From JAGNNV01 sp031412915 (GTDB taxonomy: Bacteria > Acidobacteriota > Vicinamibacteria > Fen-336 > JAGNNV01), in assembly GCA_031412915.1 (NCBI GenBank), contig JANODX010000093.1, positions 1 through 64,000 on the forward strand: a stretch of 64,000 bases of DNA. Direction: 5' to 3'. Position 1 is the stretch's first letter. Every line of letters starts with the position of its first letter. Under the pieces are notes generated by a model. The model did not search any database and was not told the DNA's origin. It saw nothing but the letters and a program-made list of their open reading frames with translations. This document shows positions 43,497-52,579 of the stretch, piece by piece. Position numbers and translations under genes: made by a program.

Positions 43497-45359
43497 TTAC
43501 TCGACGGTAACGGACTTTGCGAGGTTTCTCGGCTGGTCGACATCGCGCCCGGCCCGGAGGGCCACGTGATAGGCCAGGAGCTGGAGAGGAATCACGGTGA
43601 CGAATGGCGAAAAGACATCGCTCACTCCCAGGACATCCACTTCCACGCCCGGAACTTCGATGAGAAGGTCATTAGGGCCCAGGATCTTACGCACATGAAC
43701 GTCGCCCGCGTTGATGATGGCGACTACCCGCCCGCCCCGCGCCTTCACTTCCTGAACGTTGGAAAGAATCTTCTCGTATCCGCGCCCGCGAGGGATGAGC
43801 GCCACCACCGGAAGAGATTCATCGATGAGCGCGATGGGACCGTGTTTCATCTCGCCGGCGGGGTAGCCCTCGGCGTGAATGTAGGAGATCTCTTTCAGCT
43901 TGAGCGCCCCCTCGAGCGCAATCGGGTACTGTACTCCCCGGCCGAGAAACAAGAAGTCGGAAGCCTTGAACAGGCTGCGAGACATTTCTTCGACCAGCGG
44001 GGCGCAAGCGAGGGCGTGGTCCATGAGTTGCGGCACGCGAGCGAGCGAGGTCAGCAGATTTCTCCCGGCGGCCGCCGACAAGGCGCCTTTTCGTCGACCC
44101 AGGAAGACTGCCAGCAGTGCGATCGCCGCCAACTGAGCGGTGAAGGCCTTTGTGGAAGCCACCCCGATCTCCGGTCCGGCGTGGGTCAGGAGCGCCCCAT
44201 CGGCCTCCCTCGTGACCTGCGAACCGGCCACATTGGTGATGGCCAAAATCGATGCCCCCCGCGAGCGCGCCTCGCGAATGGCCGCGAGAGTGTCCGCGGT
44301 TTCGCCGCTCTGGCTGATTGCCACCACGAGCGTCCCCTTGGAGACCACCGGATCGCGATAGCGGAATTCACTCGCATAGTCGGTGCTGGCCGGGACCCCC
44401 GCCAGTTGTTCCATGAAGAACTGGCCGATCAAGCCCGCATGCCAACTGGTTCCGCAGGCAAGAAACTGGATGCGTTCTGCGTTCTCAATCGCGCGCAGGC
44501 CGGCGTCCCCGATTTCCGTGAGCCCCACATCGCCGCTGTCGAGACTCATTCGTCCGAGCAGGGTGTCCCGTACGGCGCGCGGTTGCTCATGGATCTCCTT
44601 GAGCATGAAGTGGCGGAAGCCACCCTTCTCCGCCTGAACCGGATCCCATGAAATCGTCTCTTCTTTGAACGGTTCTGCTTTGCCCTGGGCGTCTACGATG
44701 CGCACGGAGTCGGCGGTAATGACGGCGATCGTTCGCTCGGGGACAAACACGAATCGTCGGGTGTGGGCAAGCACAGCTTGAACATCCGAGGCGAAGAAAT
44801 TCTCACCCTCACCCAGGCCAATGACGAGCGGCGGTCCAAGGCGGGTGGCCACCAACCGGTCGGGTTCGTCCTGGTGCATCAGAACCAGAGAGTAGATGCC
44901 ACGCAACTCTCCGATGGCCCGGGCCGTGGCCCGCTCCAAAGATCCGTCGTAGTGCGAGGCCACGAGATGAGCCACGACTTCAGTGTCCGTTTCGGTTTCG
45001 AAGACCACTCCGTCCGCGGCCAGTCTTTCTTTGAGTTCGAGGTAGTTTTCAATGATCCCATTGTGAACGACCACCAACCGACCCCCCGCGGCGGAATGGG
45101 GATGGGCGTTCTCCTCACTGGGACGGCCATGGGTCGCCCAGCGGGTGTGCCCCAGCCCGATCTGGCCGGAAACCGGCGCCGAGGCGAGCACGGCTTCCAG
45201 ATTGCGCAGTTTCCCGGGGGCCCGGCGGCGTTCGATGCGTCCCGCCGAAATAACCGCGAGGCCCGCAGAGTCATATCCCCGATACTCCAGACGCCGGAGG
45301 CCATCGACAAGAATGGGAGTTGCATTCCTCGGACCGACATAGCCAACAATGCCGCACAT
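43497..45359 (-). CDS. glmS: Glutamine-fructose-6-phosphate aminotransferase GlmS
   Basis: GlmS makes glucosamine-6-phosphate, the entry to UDP-GlcNAc for peptidoglycan and lipid A. The 620-residue enzyme has the N-terminal glutaminase with catalytic Cys2 (MCGIVGYVGPRNATP, GLRRLEYRGYDSAGLAV) and two SIS domains (CGTSWHAGLIGQFF, AISQSGETADTLAAI), ending LAKSVTVE as in homologues. Only nine bases separate it from glmU, so no glmS ribozyme can be present upstream. Confidence 0.97.
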   Translation of the reverse strand: MCGIVGYVGPRNATPILVDGLRRLEYRGYDSAGLAVISAGRIERRRAPGKLRNLEAVLASAPVSGQIGLGHTRWATHGRPSEENAHPHSAAGGRLVVVHNGIIENYLELKERLAADGVVFETETDTEVVAHLVASHYDGSLERATARAIGELRGIYSLVLMHQDEPDRLVATRLGPPLVIGLGEGENFFASDVQAVLAHTRRFVFVPERTIAVITADSVRIVDAQGKAEPFKEETISWDPVQAEKGGFRHFMLKEIHEQPRAVRDTLLGRMSLDSGDVGLTEIGDAGLRAIENAERIQFLACGTSWHAGLIGQFFMEQLAGVPASTDYASEFRYRDPVVSKGTLVVAISQSGETADTLAAIREARSRGASILAITNVAGSQVTREADGALLTHAGPEIGVASTKAFTAQLAAIALLAVFLGRRKGALSAAAGRNLLTSLARVPQLMDHALACAPLVEEMSRSLFKASDFLFLGRGVQYPIALEGALKLKEISYIHAEGYPAGEMKHGPIALIDESLPVVALIPRGRGYEKILSNVQEVKARGGRVVAIINAGDVHVRKILGPNDLLIEVPGVEVDVLGVSDVFSPFVTVIPLQLLAYHVALRAGRDVDQPRNLAKSVTVE

Positions 45360-45368
45360 AGGTTCTCT

Positions 45369-46766
45369 TCAGCCCTTCCGTTCAGTGCTTTGGGCGCGGC
45401 GGTTGACCCACCCGGGTTTATTCTCTTGTCGCGCCCGGCCCAGGCCCAGGGCCCCGTCCGGCACGTCCTTCGTGATGACGCTCCCGGCCGCGATATACGC
45501 GCCGCGCCCGATCTTCACCGGGGCCACGAGTATGGAGTTGCTGCCCACGAAGGCGCCATCTTCAATCGTGGTGGGGCTCTTCACCACTCCGTCGTAGTTG
45601 CAGGTGATCGTGCCCGCGCCGAGGTTGGCCTTGGTTCCGATGGTCGCATCGCCCAGATACGAGAGATGAGGGGCTTTGGAGCCCGCGCCCAGGATGGTCT
45701 TCTTGAGTTCTACGAAATTCCCTACCTTGGCGTTCTCGCCTACGACAGAATCTGGACGAATATGGGCGAAAGGACCCACCGCCGCCCCCGCCGAAATCTT
45801 GGAACTCCGAACCAAACAGGAGTCCAGGATGCTCGCGCCCGGTCCGATCTCTGAATCCTCTATCCGGCAGAAGGGACCCACCGAGGCGCCGGCTTCGACC
45901 CGGGTCGAACCTTCAAGGACAGTGAAGGCCCGCAGGCGCGCCCCCGGAGCCACGGCCACGCGGGGTCCGATCAGAACGGTGTCGGGCCGCTCGATCACGA
46001 CCCCGGCCGAGACCAGACGAAGAGCGCGTCGCGCATAGATCTCTCGCTCGATACCCGCAAGCTCTCCCAGGGCATTCACTCCCGCCGCCTCCGCGGGGTC
46101 GTCGAGAACGACGGCTTCGACCCTTTCTCCTGCGGCGACCATCAACGCGATCACATCCGTCAGGTAGAACTCGCCCTGCGCGTTGTCGGCCCGCAGTTTT
46201 GTGATGGTCTCTCGCAACCGGCCCTCATCGAACACGTACAGACTGGCATTCACCTCATTGATCAACAACTGCTCCGCGGTCGCGTCTTTCGCTTCGACGA
46301 CGCCAGATACCCGGCCCCGCCGATCCCGAACGATTCGCCCATAGGCCGCTGGTGCAGCCACCCGAAACGAAATCAACGCAGCCGCCAGCCCCTTGCTCCT
46401 TTGCACCGCGCACAGTTCACGCAGAGTTTCGGGCCGCAGGAGGGGAACATCGCCGGCCAAAACCACCACGGATGCGTCCGAACTGACCGCCATGTCCCCG
46501 AGGGCGACCTGCACGGCATGCCCGGTGCCCAGCTGGGGTTCCTGGATCACAAAAGCGATTTCGGCGCTGGTCGGACAGGCGGCTTGCACCATGGCTGCCT
46601 GATGCCCCACCACCACCACGGTCTTCGCCGCCACGTCGGCGCAGAGGTCCAGAACATAGTGCAAGAGCGGCCGCCCTGCGGCCTCGTGAAGAACCTTGGG
46701 CTTCGCTGAGTACATGCGGGTGCCCTTCCCGGCCGCTAGCACGATCGCGCGAAGCATGAGTGTCAT
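45369..46766 (-). CDS. glmU: Bifunctional UDP-GlcNAc pyrophosphorylase / glucosamine-1-phosphate acetyltransferase GlmU
   Basis: GlmU carries out the last two steps to UDP-GlcNAc. The 465-residue protein has an N-terminal uridylyltransferase domain (VLAAGKGTRMYSAKPKVLHE, EPQLGTGHAVQ) and a C-terminal left-handed beta-helix acetyltransferase with AKVGNFVELKKT and ATIGTKANLGAGTITCNYDG. It forms a tight pair with glmS; lpxC nearby uses the same UDP-sugar route. Confidence 0.96.
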   Translation of the reverse strand: MTLMLRAIVLAAGKGTRMYSAKPKVLHEAAGRPLLHYVLDLCADVAAKTVVVVGHQAAMVQAACPTSAEIAFVIQEPQLGTGHAVQVALGDMAVSSDASVVVLAGDVPLLRPETLRELCAVQRSKGLAAALISFRVAAPAAYGRIVRDRRGRVSGVVEAKDATAEQLLINEVNASLYVFDEGRLRETITKLRADNAQGEFYLTDVIALMVAAGERVEAVVLDDPAEAAGVNALGELAGIEREIYARRALRLVSAGVVIERPDTVLIGPRVAVAPGARLRAFTVLEGSTRVEAGASVGPFCRIEDSEIGPGASILDSCLVRSSKISAGAAVGPFAHIRPDSVVGENAKVGNFVELKKTILGAGSKAPHLSYLGDATIGTKANLGAGTITCNYDGVVKSPTTIEDGAFVGSNSILVAPVKIGRGAYIAAGSVITKDVPDGALGLGRARQENKPGWVNRRAQSTERKG

Positions 46767-46811
46767 TAGACGGTTAAGGTGAGCAGAGACGCGGGTCGGT
46801 AACCGTGGTCT

Positions 46812-47318
46812 TCAGCCGGCGATCAGCGCTTCGAAGGCAGGGTTTCCCAACAGCCCTGCGAACTCGCTGTCGAGGGGAGCCTGGGCGCGGCGCTCGGGAG
46901 ACAGGGCACATGCGGCTTTCAGCGAGGTAAGCGCCTCGTCCCCACTCTCTCGGCGAGCTTTGATCACGGCCATGAAATAGTGCGCGTCGGCGTTCTTGGG
47001 TTGCTCGGCCAGCACGGCTCCGAAATCCTTCTCGGCCTCGTCCAGGGCGTCCGAGTTGAGAGAAATGACGCCAGCCAGAAGGCGCTCGCTCGCGTTCTTG
47101 GGTCGGCCGACGCGATTGCCTTCAGGGGCGGAATTCATGGCCGCGAAACGCCGGGCCCGATCCAGGATATCGATCTCATCGGCAAACTGAGTTTCCATCA
47201 CCGCCAAAGACTCCTTGGCCTTCTCGGTCTCGCCTTTCAGGGCGGCGCGAACAATTTTTGCAAAGGTCTCGGTGGCGAGTTCTCTTCGTCGATCATCCGC
47301 GAGCGGCTTCTTGGACAT
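46812..47318 (-). CDS. TPR-like protein of unknown function
   Basis: A 168-residue soluble, mostly helical protein. The central part has a tetratricopeptide-like pattern (DALDEAEKDFGAVLAEQPKN then ADAHYFMAVIKARRESGDEA), and there is no signal peptide or membrane segment. I recognise no specific family. It lies 45 bases before glmU on the same strand and is divergent from lpxC. The 263-base gap to lpxC must hold promoters for both; I found no convincing pair. Confidence 0.65.
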   Translation of the reverse strand: MSKKPLADDRRRELATETFAKIVRAALKGETEKAKESLAVMETQFADEIDILDRARRFAAMNSAPEGNRVGRPKNASERLLAGVISLNSDALDEAEKDFGAVLAEQPKNADAHYFMAVIKARRESGDEALTSLKAACALSPERRAQAPLDSEFAGLLGNPAFEALIAG

Positions 47319-47581
47319 GTCTTGACGGTCTCTTTCTATGGTTTAGGAGGGCGACGAAACTATTCGAACCGCGCAGTTTGGGGCGGCATCGGAAACAAAT
47401 CCGGGGACCGACAAATGTACCACAGAGGCGACACTGGAGACATGTGTCTGATAGCACCCCTCAGTGGCCGAACCGACACTGCCGCCGTCGATCGAGTGGT
47501 GGGTTCGCCACAACCAGATCACTGGAAGCAGAGATACATAAACCCTTCCTATTTAAACACTTACAAGAAAACACCGCGAGC

Positions 47582-48514
47582 ATGACGGAAACGGAACAGC
47601 AATTGCAAAGCCAAGACTCAACTGTGCGCCAACGCACCCTTCAAAGAACTGTCGAAACCCGGGGCGTGGGACTCCATTCCGGCAAGCTGGTTTCGCTTCG
47701 TCTTTTGCCGGCGCCCGCCAACACGGGCATTGTGTTCATAAGGACTGACAGCGAAGGTCGGGAAATTCCAGCCCGGGTAGAGTGGGTGGCGCAGCAGGAA
47801 CTGGCAATGTCCCTGAAGCGCGACGGCGCCCAGGTGATGACGGTTGAACATCTCCTCGCTGCCCTGTATGCGACTGGCGTCGATAACGTTCGCGTCGAAA
47901 TCGATGGTCCAGAGATTCCGGTTTTTGACGGCTCGGCCCGGATGTTTCTTCACCTTATCGATGAAGCCGGGGTCAAGAACTTGGCCGCCTTCCAGAGCAC
48001 GCTCGTCGTGCGCAGGCCGGTGCGCGTCAAATCCCCGAATGATGATCGCTTCATTCTGGTCGAACCCGCCGACAACTTCGAGGTTGACTACTCGATTGAC
48101 TTCAATCATGCCCTGGTGGGCCGACAGCGCATCGCTCTCGACATCACCGAAGAGAGTTTCCGAAGAGAGTTGTCCTTCGCCCGGACTTTCTGCTTTCTAA
48201 GAGATGTTGAGGCCATGCGCGCCCGGGGTCTCGCTCAGGGTGGGTCCACCGAAAGCGCGGTGGTGATAGGCGAGGGTGGGTTTCTGTCCAGCCCTCGGGC
48301 CAAGGACGAATTCGTGCGACACAAGGCGCTCGATGTCGTCGGAGATCTTGCTTTGCTTGGCTTCCGACTCCGGGGTCGAGTGGTCGCCGAGTGCGCCGGC
48401 CACGCCCTTCATGCAGAGTTGGTGCGCGCCCTTCTTCGGGATCACGCAGCCTGGACCATTGAAACCGGAACCGCCCAAGTCTCCGGCTACGAGTACGCGG
48501 TCGCTTCGGCCTGA
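47582..48514 (+). CDS. lpxC: UDP-3-O-acyl-N-acetylglucosamine deacetylase LpxC
   Basis: LpxC commits UDP-GlcNAc to lipid A synthesis and is zinc-dependent. I choose the ATG at 47582 (310 residues); the open frame upstream to 47258 is not conserved in character. Motifs are TVETRGVGLHSG, the zinc and active-site region TVEHLLAALYATG, and VRHKALDVVGDLALLG with the His and Asp zinc ligands. It stands alone, followed by a strong terminator. Confidence 0.95.
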   Translation: MTETEQQLQSQDSTVRQRTLQRTVETRGVGLHSGKLVSLRLLPAPANTGIVFIRTDSEGREIPARVEWVAQQELAMSLKRDGAQVMTVEHLLAALYATGVDNVRVEIDGPEIPVFDGSARMFLHLIDEAGVKNLAAFQSTLVVRRPVRVKSPNDDRFILVEPADNFEVDYSIDFNHALVGRQRIALDITEESFRRELSFARTFCFLRDVEAMRARGLAQGGSTESAVVIGEGGFLSSPRAKDEFVRHKALDVVGDLALLGFRLRGRVVAECAGHALHAELVRALLRDHAAWTIETGTAQVSGYEYAVASA

Positions 48515-48535
48515 CCGGCCCGCCTAAGGCGTAAG

Positions 48536-48564
48536 AAAGCCCGCCGAACTCGGCGGGCTTTTTC
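48536..48564. terminator. Bidirectional intrinsic terminator between lpxC and exbD
   Basis: AAAGCCCGCCGA and CGGCGGGCTTTTT are perfectly complementary around a short loop and flanked by A- and T-runs on opposite sides. The hairpin can therefore stop both the plus-strand lpxC transcript and the minus-strand tonB-exbB-exbD transcript. It is the clearest intrinsic terminator seen in the window. Confidence 0.9.
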
Positions 48565-48589
48565 TTGGGTTAACGCCCTCTTTCTCGGT

Positions 48590-49060
48590 CTACTGGGAGG
48601 GGGTGTCGCCCCCGACGTTCAGATCAAAAACGATTCCCACGCGCTCGACCCCCGCGCCGTGCGCGATGTCCATCGCCTGGACGACCTTCCCGTAGAGTGA
48701 CTTTGCCGCGCCGCGAACAAACAAGGTCTTATCGCTGCGCGTCTGATAAACGTCCTTGAGTTTCTGATCCAGCTCTTCAAGGGTCGCCATCGGCTGTTTG
48801 TTGATCGAGATCGCTCCCGTCTCGCTGACTTCCAGAACGATTACCGACCCCGGCGGCGGCGGCGGTACGTCGGCGTTGCTGTCTTTCGGTAGAGCAATGT
48901 CGACGCTCTTTTGCGCGGTCGGCGTCACCAACATGAAGATGATCAGCAAAACCAGCATGACGTCTATCAGGGGGGTGATGTTGATATCCGAAACCGCGAC
49001 CGGGCCCGCTGCGTAATGGGCTTCTTCGCGTTTCTTCTTCTTCTTCTGGGTCTGTTCCAC
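48590..49060 (-). CDS. ExbD/TolR-type biopolymer transport protein (second copy)
   Basis: A 156-residue protein from GTG 49060, which has GGAGGG about nine bases upstream, inside the end of the previous gene. A TTG at 49090 is an alternative. After a Lys-rich cytoplasmic tail (QKKKKKREE) comes SDINITPLIDVMLVLLIIFM with the essential membrane Asp, then a periplasmic domain. ExbD uses the proton gradient with ExbB to energise TonB. This copy has a run of five prolines in the periplasmic linker. Confidence 0.9.
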   Translation of the reverse strand: MEQTQKKKKKREEAHYAAGPVAVSDINITPLIDVMLVLLIIFMLVTPTAQKSVDIALPKDSNADVPPPPPGSVIVLEVSETGAISINKQPMATLEELDQKLKDVYQTRSDKTLFVRGAAKSLYGKVVQAMDIAHGAGVERVGIVFDLNVGGDTPSQ

Positions 49061-49064
49061 TGCC

Positions 49065-49511
49065 TTAACCCTCCACTTTGGGTTCGGCAATGAGGGCGAT
49101 TTCTTCGATGCCTGCGTCGTGGCAGATATCCATGATCTTCATCACCTCGCCGTACTCCATGTTTATGTCCGCCTTCAGAAACGCCACCTTGTCGGTGTCT
49201 CCTCGCTCCGCCAGAGCCGTCTTCAACCGCTCCGCGAGATCCTCCTTGTCTCTCTCCAACGAGCCCCCCTCCAGCCGGACTCCCTTGAAAAAGATGGTGG
49301 AATTTCTGGTGAACCCAATGACGATATTGTCGGGATCGTCTGGACGTTCCTTGATGTTCGCGGCTTTGGGCAACTCCACATCGATGCCCTTGGTGATCAA
49401 CGGCGTGATCACCATGAAGATGATGAGCAGCACGATCATGATGTCGGCCATGGGCGTGACATTGATGTCGGCCATATGGTCGCCTTTTTTATCACCGACT
49501 GACATCGACAT
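49065..49511 (-). CDS. ExbD/TolR-type biopolymer transport protein (first copy)
   Basis: A 148-residue paralogue of its neighbour with MADINVTPMADIMIVLLIIF and the critical Asp in the membrane helix, followed by a periplasmic domain ending IMDICHDAGIEEIALIAEPK. Two ExbD proteins after one ExbB are a known variation, for example in Xanthomonas and Myxococcus relatives. It starts 109 bases after exbB. Confidence 0.92.
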   Translation of the reverse strand: MSMSVGDKKGDHMADINVTPMADIMIVLLIIFMVITPLITKGIDVELPKAANIKERPDDPDNIVIGFTRNSTIFFKGVRLEGGSLERDKEDLAERLKTALAERGDTDKVAFLKADINMEYGEVMKIMDICHDAGIEEIALIAEPKVEG

Positions 49512-49620
49512 GGTGCTTGCGAACCTCCGTTTGATCTACTGCGGGGAGCCAGGCGCGCCTTGAATCCGTCCACCGTCCGAAGTCCGGACGGTTTGCTTGC
49601 CCGGCTTTCTGGACTTGTGG

Positions 49621-50292
49621 CTAAGCGCTCTTCTTGACGAAATCGAGCAACTCCGACCCGGAGTTGTCCATCTCGACGATAAAGCCGTCGACCTGGCCCG
49701 AGAAGTAGTTATACGCCCAGACCGCCATGATGGCGACGACCAGACCTAGAGCGGTGGTAACGAGGGCTTCCGCGATGCCGCCCGCGATGGCGCCGATACC
49801 GCCAGACCCGGTCAGGGCCATTCCGGCGAAGGCGTTGATGATGCCGAAGGTCGTTCCGAAGAGGCCGACGAACGGCGCGGTGGCGCCCGTGGTGGCGAGG
49901 AAGGGCAGACCCTTCTTCAAGTCGGCGAGATTGACCGCGGTGGCCCTCTGCATGGCGCGGCGCGCAGCGTCGAGTGCCGCGTCCTTGTCTGTCTCACCAG
50001 TCGCACCCTGGAACTGCCACTCCTGGAGGCCGGCCAAGGACACCTTGGCAAGATGGGAGGATTTAACGCTTACCGAGCCAGAAAGGTCGACCGCTTCCTT
50101 CAACTTCCCGCCCTTGAGAAGACGGGCCACGTCGGCCGCATACTTCCTTGACTGGGTTTTGGCGTTCTTGTAGAGCTTCCAGCGGTCAAAGATTATCGCG
50201 ATTGACCAGATGGACATGATGAGCAGGGTGAACACGACCCCCTTCGCAACCCAGCCCATGCTGGACCACAGGTGCGCCATATCGAATTGCAT
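49621..50292 (-). CDS. exbB: ExbB/TolQ/MotA family proton channel
   Basis: The 223-residue protein has a first membrane helix (about 16-36), a cytoplasmic helical loop, and two C-terminal helices around KGLPFLATTGATAPFVGLFG and GGIAEALVTTALGLVVAIMA, typical of ExbB. It forms the pentameric channel around ExbD. It lies between tonB and two exbD genes, so it should serve TonB rather than Tol-Pal. Confidence 0.92.
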   Translation of the reverse strand: MQFDMAHLWSSMGWVAKGVVFTLLIMSIWSIAIIFDRWKLYKNAKTQSRKYAADVARLLKGGKLKEAVDLSGSVSVKSSHLAKVSLAGLQEWQFQGATGETDKDAALDAARRAMQRATAVNLADLKKGLPFLATTGATAPFVGLFGTTFGIINAFAGMALTGSGGIGAIAGGIAEALVTTALGLVVAIMAVWAYNYFSGQVDGFIVEMDNSGSELLDFVKKSA

Positions 50293-50371
50293 TTTTTAAG
50301 ACTCCTAAGGTCAGTTTGTTGAGAGACGTGAGCGCGAGGAAAACGAAAGAGCGGTTTGCTTGTGGGTTGGG

Positions 50372-51082
50372 CTAGTTGAGCCTGAAGTTCACCGTTACCG
50401 TCATGATGACAGGAACCGGCACGCCGTTCAGGAGGGTGGGAGTGTACTGCCACTGCTTGACAGCATCAATCCCGGCCTGATCGAGCAACGGAATTCCACG
50501 CAGAACCTTCACATCTGTCACTTGGCCCTGCGGAGAGATCGTGCACTCCAGAATGACGATTCCCTGAACTCTCGCTTGCTTCGCGATGTCGGGATAGACC
50601 GGAGCGACGTTCTTGATCTTGGTTGGTTCCTTAATGTTGCCGCCGACCCGAACCGCCTGGACCGGCGGGGGGGGCTCTGCCGGCAAACCACCGACGATTC
50701 CACCGGCAACTCCGCCCGAGATACCGCCTTCAACTCCGCCCGAGGCCTCGCCGAGATCGTTGGAGGCCGGCCTGATCTCCTGGGGCACTTCGACCGGGGC
50801 GCGGAATTCCTCCTGGGGCACGAACTTCGGCAATTCCTTGACCTGGGGCTTGGGCGGAGGAGGCGGGGGCGGGGGCGGGGGGGCGGCGGTGGGTTCGACG
50901 AAGAAGGCCTTGACTGCGGTCGCGGGTTCGGGAAGCTCTTCAGCCTGAAGAAGGGGCACGATCACCACGGCCAGTAAACCGACCACGTGAATTGCGATCG
51001 AGATCGTGAAGAACAGGCTGCGCTTGGGCCTGTGCGCCTTGCTGTTCGACTGTACTAGGTCTGCGAAAAGTGTTCGTTCCAT
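50372..51082 (-). CDS. tonB: TonB family energy transducer
   Basis: The 236-residue protein has a membrane anchor near residues 22-45 (FFTISIAIHVVGLLAVVIV), a linker with ten consecutive prolines (about 70-80), a Gly-rich stretch GGVEGGISGGVAGGIVGG, and a TonB C-terminal domain with PVYPDIAKQARVQGIVILEC and GIDAVKQWQYTPTLLNG. It transmits ExbB/ExbD energy to outer-membrane receptors. A strong promoter lies about 100 bases upstream. Confidence 0.95.
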   Translation of the reverse strand: MERTLFADLVQSNSKAHRPKRSLFFTISIAIHVVGLLAVVIVPLLQAEELPEPATAVKAFFVEPTAAPPPPPPPPPPKPQVKELPKFVPQEEFRAPVEVPQEIRPASNDLGEASGGVEGGISGGVAGGIVGGLPAEPPPPVQAVRVGGNIKEPTKIKNVAPVYPDIAKQARVQGIVILECTISPQGQVTDVKVLRGIPLLDQAGIDAVKQWQYTPTLLNGVPVPVIMTVTVNFRLN

Positions 51083-51185
51083 CTTTCACCTCGCTCTTAT
51101 CTTCGGATCAAGAGACGTTTCGAAGCTGGATGAGGCCAGTGAAGAACCAAGGATCCCAAAACGGTTCTCGTCGAATGAGTGCGCG

Positions 51186-51215
51186 ATTCTATTCACCGCC
51201 AGGAAATCCTGTCAA
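51186..51215 (-). promoter_or_regulatory. Predicted promoter of tonB-exbB-exbD
   Basis: On the minus strand TTGACA (51210-51215), a perfect -35, is followed after 18 bases by TAGAAT (51186-51191), five of six to consensus. Transcription would begin about 100 bases before the tonB ATG. Confidence 0.7.
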
Positions 51216-51333
51216 CGAACAAACCACAATTTCTGTCTCATTTCGGGAGGCCGTGGTCGATTCTGACTCGGACACCGTATGATACCGCGCCTGACTCTGC
51301 ACATATAGAAGACGCGCGAAACGCATGAATCGT

Positions 51334-51363
51334 TGACGGCACTTGGCCCCCAAGCCTACAATC
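51334..51363 (+). promoter_or_regulatory. Predicted promoter of the TPR lipoprotein gene
   Basis: TTGACG (51334-51339) and TACAAT (51358-51363) are separated by 18 bases, each five of six to consensus. This leaves a leader of about 165 bases before the chosen ATG at 51538. Confidence 0.6.
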
Positions 51364-51537
51364 CACGGTCTTCATCCCTTATCCACCATCGCTCCCAACA
51401 TCGATCCATGTTCCAACGGGCCGAACGCTCCCAAGCACATAAGAGTCGCCGTCCTGGAGAACAAGCCCCCAAAAACAATCTACCGGCCCCGGCCAAACCG
51501 GGTCGTGCGTAGGACCAACCTTTTGAAAGACCCAATC

Positions 51538-52557
51538 ATGAGGCACCCGATTCGGACCCTGGCACTTGTTCTCCTGGCGATCCCCGTCTTGAACTGCGGG
51601 CGAGTTCAAGCGCGGGTGGCTCTTCGCGAGGCACATCGACTCTACCGGGACGAGAGCTTCCGCAAGGCGATCGAGCAGTACAAGATCGTTGTGGCGAACG
51701 AGCCCAACAACATCGAAGCCACGTTCTACTTGGGAAGCAGCTACCAGCAACTCTTCGAGCCGGGTACGGAAAGCACGAACGTCAACCTGGAAGAGGCGAT
51801 CAAGAACTACGGGGTCGTGCTCGCCGCAAAGCCATCGATGACCGAACAGAAAAGGTACGAGGTCCTCAAGCGAAACGCGCTCACCGCCCTGGTAGGGATC
51901 TATGTGGACGACCCTTATCGGGATTTCGAGAAGGCCATGACGTACGCCACCGAGCTGACCAATTCCGATCCGAACAACCTCCAGAACCTCTTTGCCATGG
52001 CGAATCTGTATGAGACCTTCGGCCATATCAATGAGGCCGAAGCGGCCTACAAGAAAGCCTTCGAGGTGGCTCCCAAGGACGGCAAGGCGTGCGGGGCTCT
52101 TGCGGGCTTCTACAACAAGACTCTCTGGGACGAAAAAGGCGTGCCCATTACCGACGGTGGGAGCGGGGTGGGGCGCTTCGAAGACGCGGTCACCCAACTC
52201 AGGATATGCGCCGACCTGGATCCCAGCGACCCCAAGGGCTTCTATACGGTCGCAACGTTCTACTGGGACAAGTGCTACCGGGGAGGGATTCTCGACGACG
52301 CCCGCAAGAAGCAGCTGGCGGACGAGGGCATGTCCTTCGTGGACAAGGCACTCTCAATCAAGGCCGACTTCGTCGAGGCCTTGATCTACAAGGGCCTTTT
52401 GCTTCGCGAGCAGGCCAAGCTCACCACCAACCCGGCGACCCGCAACAACTTCCTGGAAGAAGCTCAGGCCCTTCAGAAAAAGGCGGTTGACCTCAAGAAG
52501 GAGCAAGACGCAGCCCTGGCCGAAAAGGTGAGACAGGCCGCCCTGGTCTCCAGCTAG
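51538..52557 (+). CDS. TPR-repeat lipoprotein
   Basis: From the ATG at 51538 the product is 339 residues with a leader RTLALVLLAIPVLNC; Cys is a probable lipidation site although Asn at -1 is unusual. The body contains several tetratricopeptide units, for example ESFRKAIEQYKIVVANEPNN, FGHINEAEAAYKKAFEVAPK and FVDKALSIKADFVEALIYKG. TPRs hold protein partners, here probably in the periplasm. It is divergent from tonB; a functional link is possible but not shown. Confidence 0.82.
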   Translation: MRHPIRTLALVLLAIPVLNCGRVQARVALREAHRLYRDESFRKAIEQYKIVVANEPNNIEATFYLGSSYQQLFEPGTESTNVNLEEAIKNYGVVLAAKPSMTEQKRYEVLKRNALTALVGIYVDDPYRDFEKAMTYATELTNSDPNNLQNLFAMANLYETFGHINEAEAAYKKAFEVAPKDGKACGALAGFYNKTLWDEKGVPITDGGSGVGRFEDAVTQLRICADLDPSDPKGFYTVATFYWDKCYRGGILDDARKKQLADEGMSFVDKALSIKADFVEALIYKGLLLREQAKLTTNPATRNNFLEEAQALQKKAVDLKKEQDAALAEKVRQAALVSS

Positions 52558-52579
52558 CCCGACGCACCCAACCAACGCA

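Larger units (their letters stand above)
51083..51537. other. 455-base divergent intergenic region with two promoters
   Basis: No gene is seen here. It holds a minus-strand promoter for tonB-exbB-exbD (51186-51215) and a plus-strand promoter for the TPR lipoprotein (51334-51363), listed separately. Plus-strand codons are open from 51343 to the lipoprotein start, but that stretch would begin inside the predicted promoter and lacks protein-like features. Confidence 0.7.

Noticed and set aside
45360..45368. Possible glmS ribozyme upstream of glmS
   Set aside because: Only nine bases separate glmU and glmS, which cannot hold the ribozyme.
51343..51537. 65-codon upstream extension of the TPR lipoprotein
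   Set aside because: It would start inside the predicted -35/-10 region and bury the lipoprotein signal peptide in the chain.
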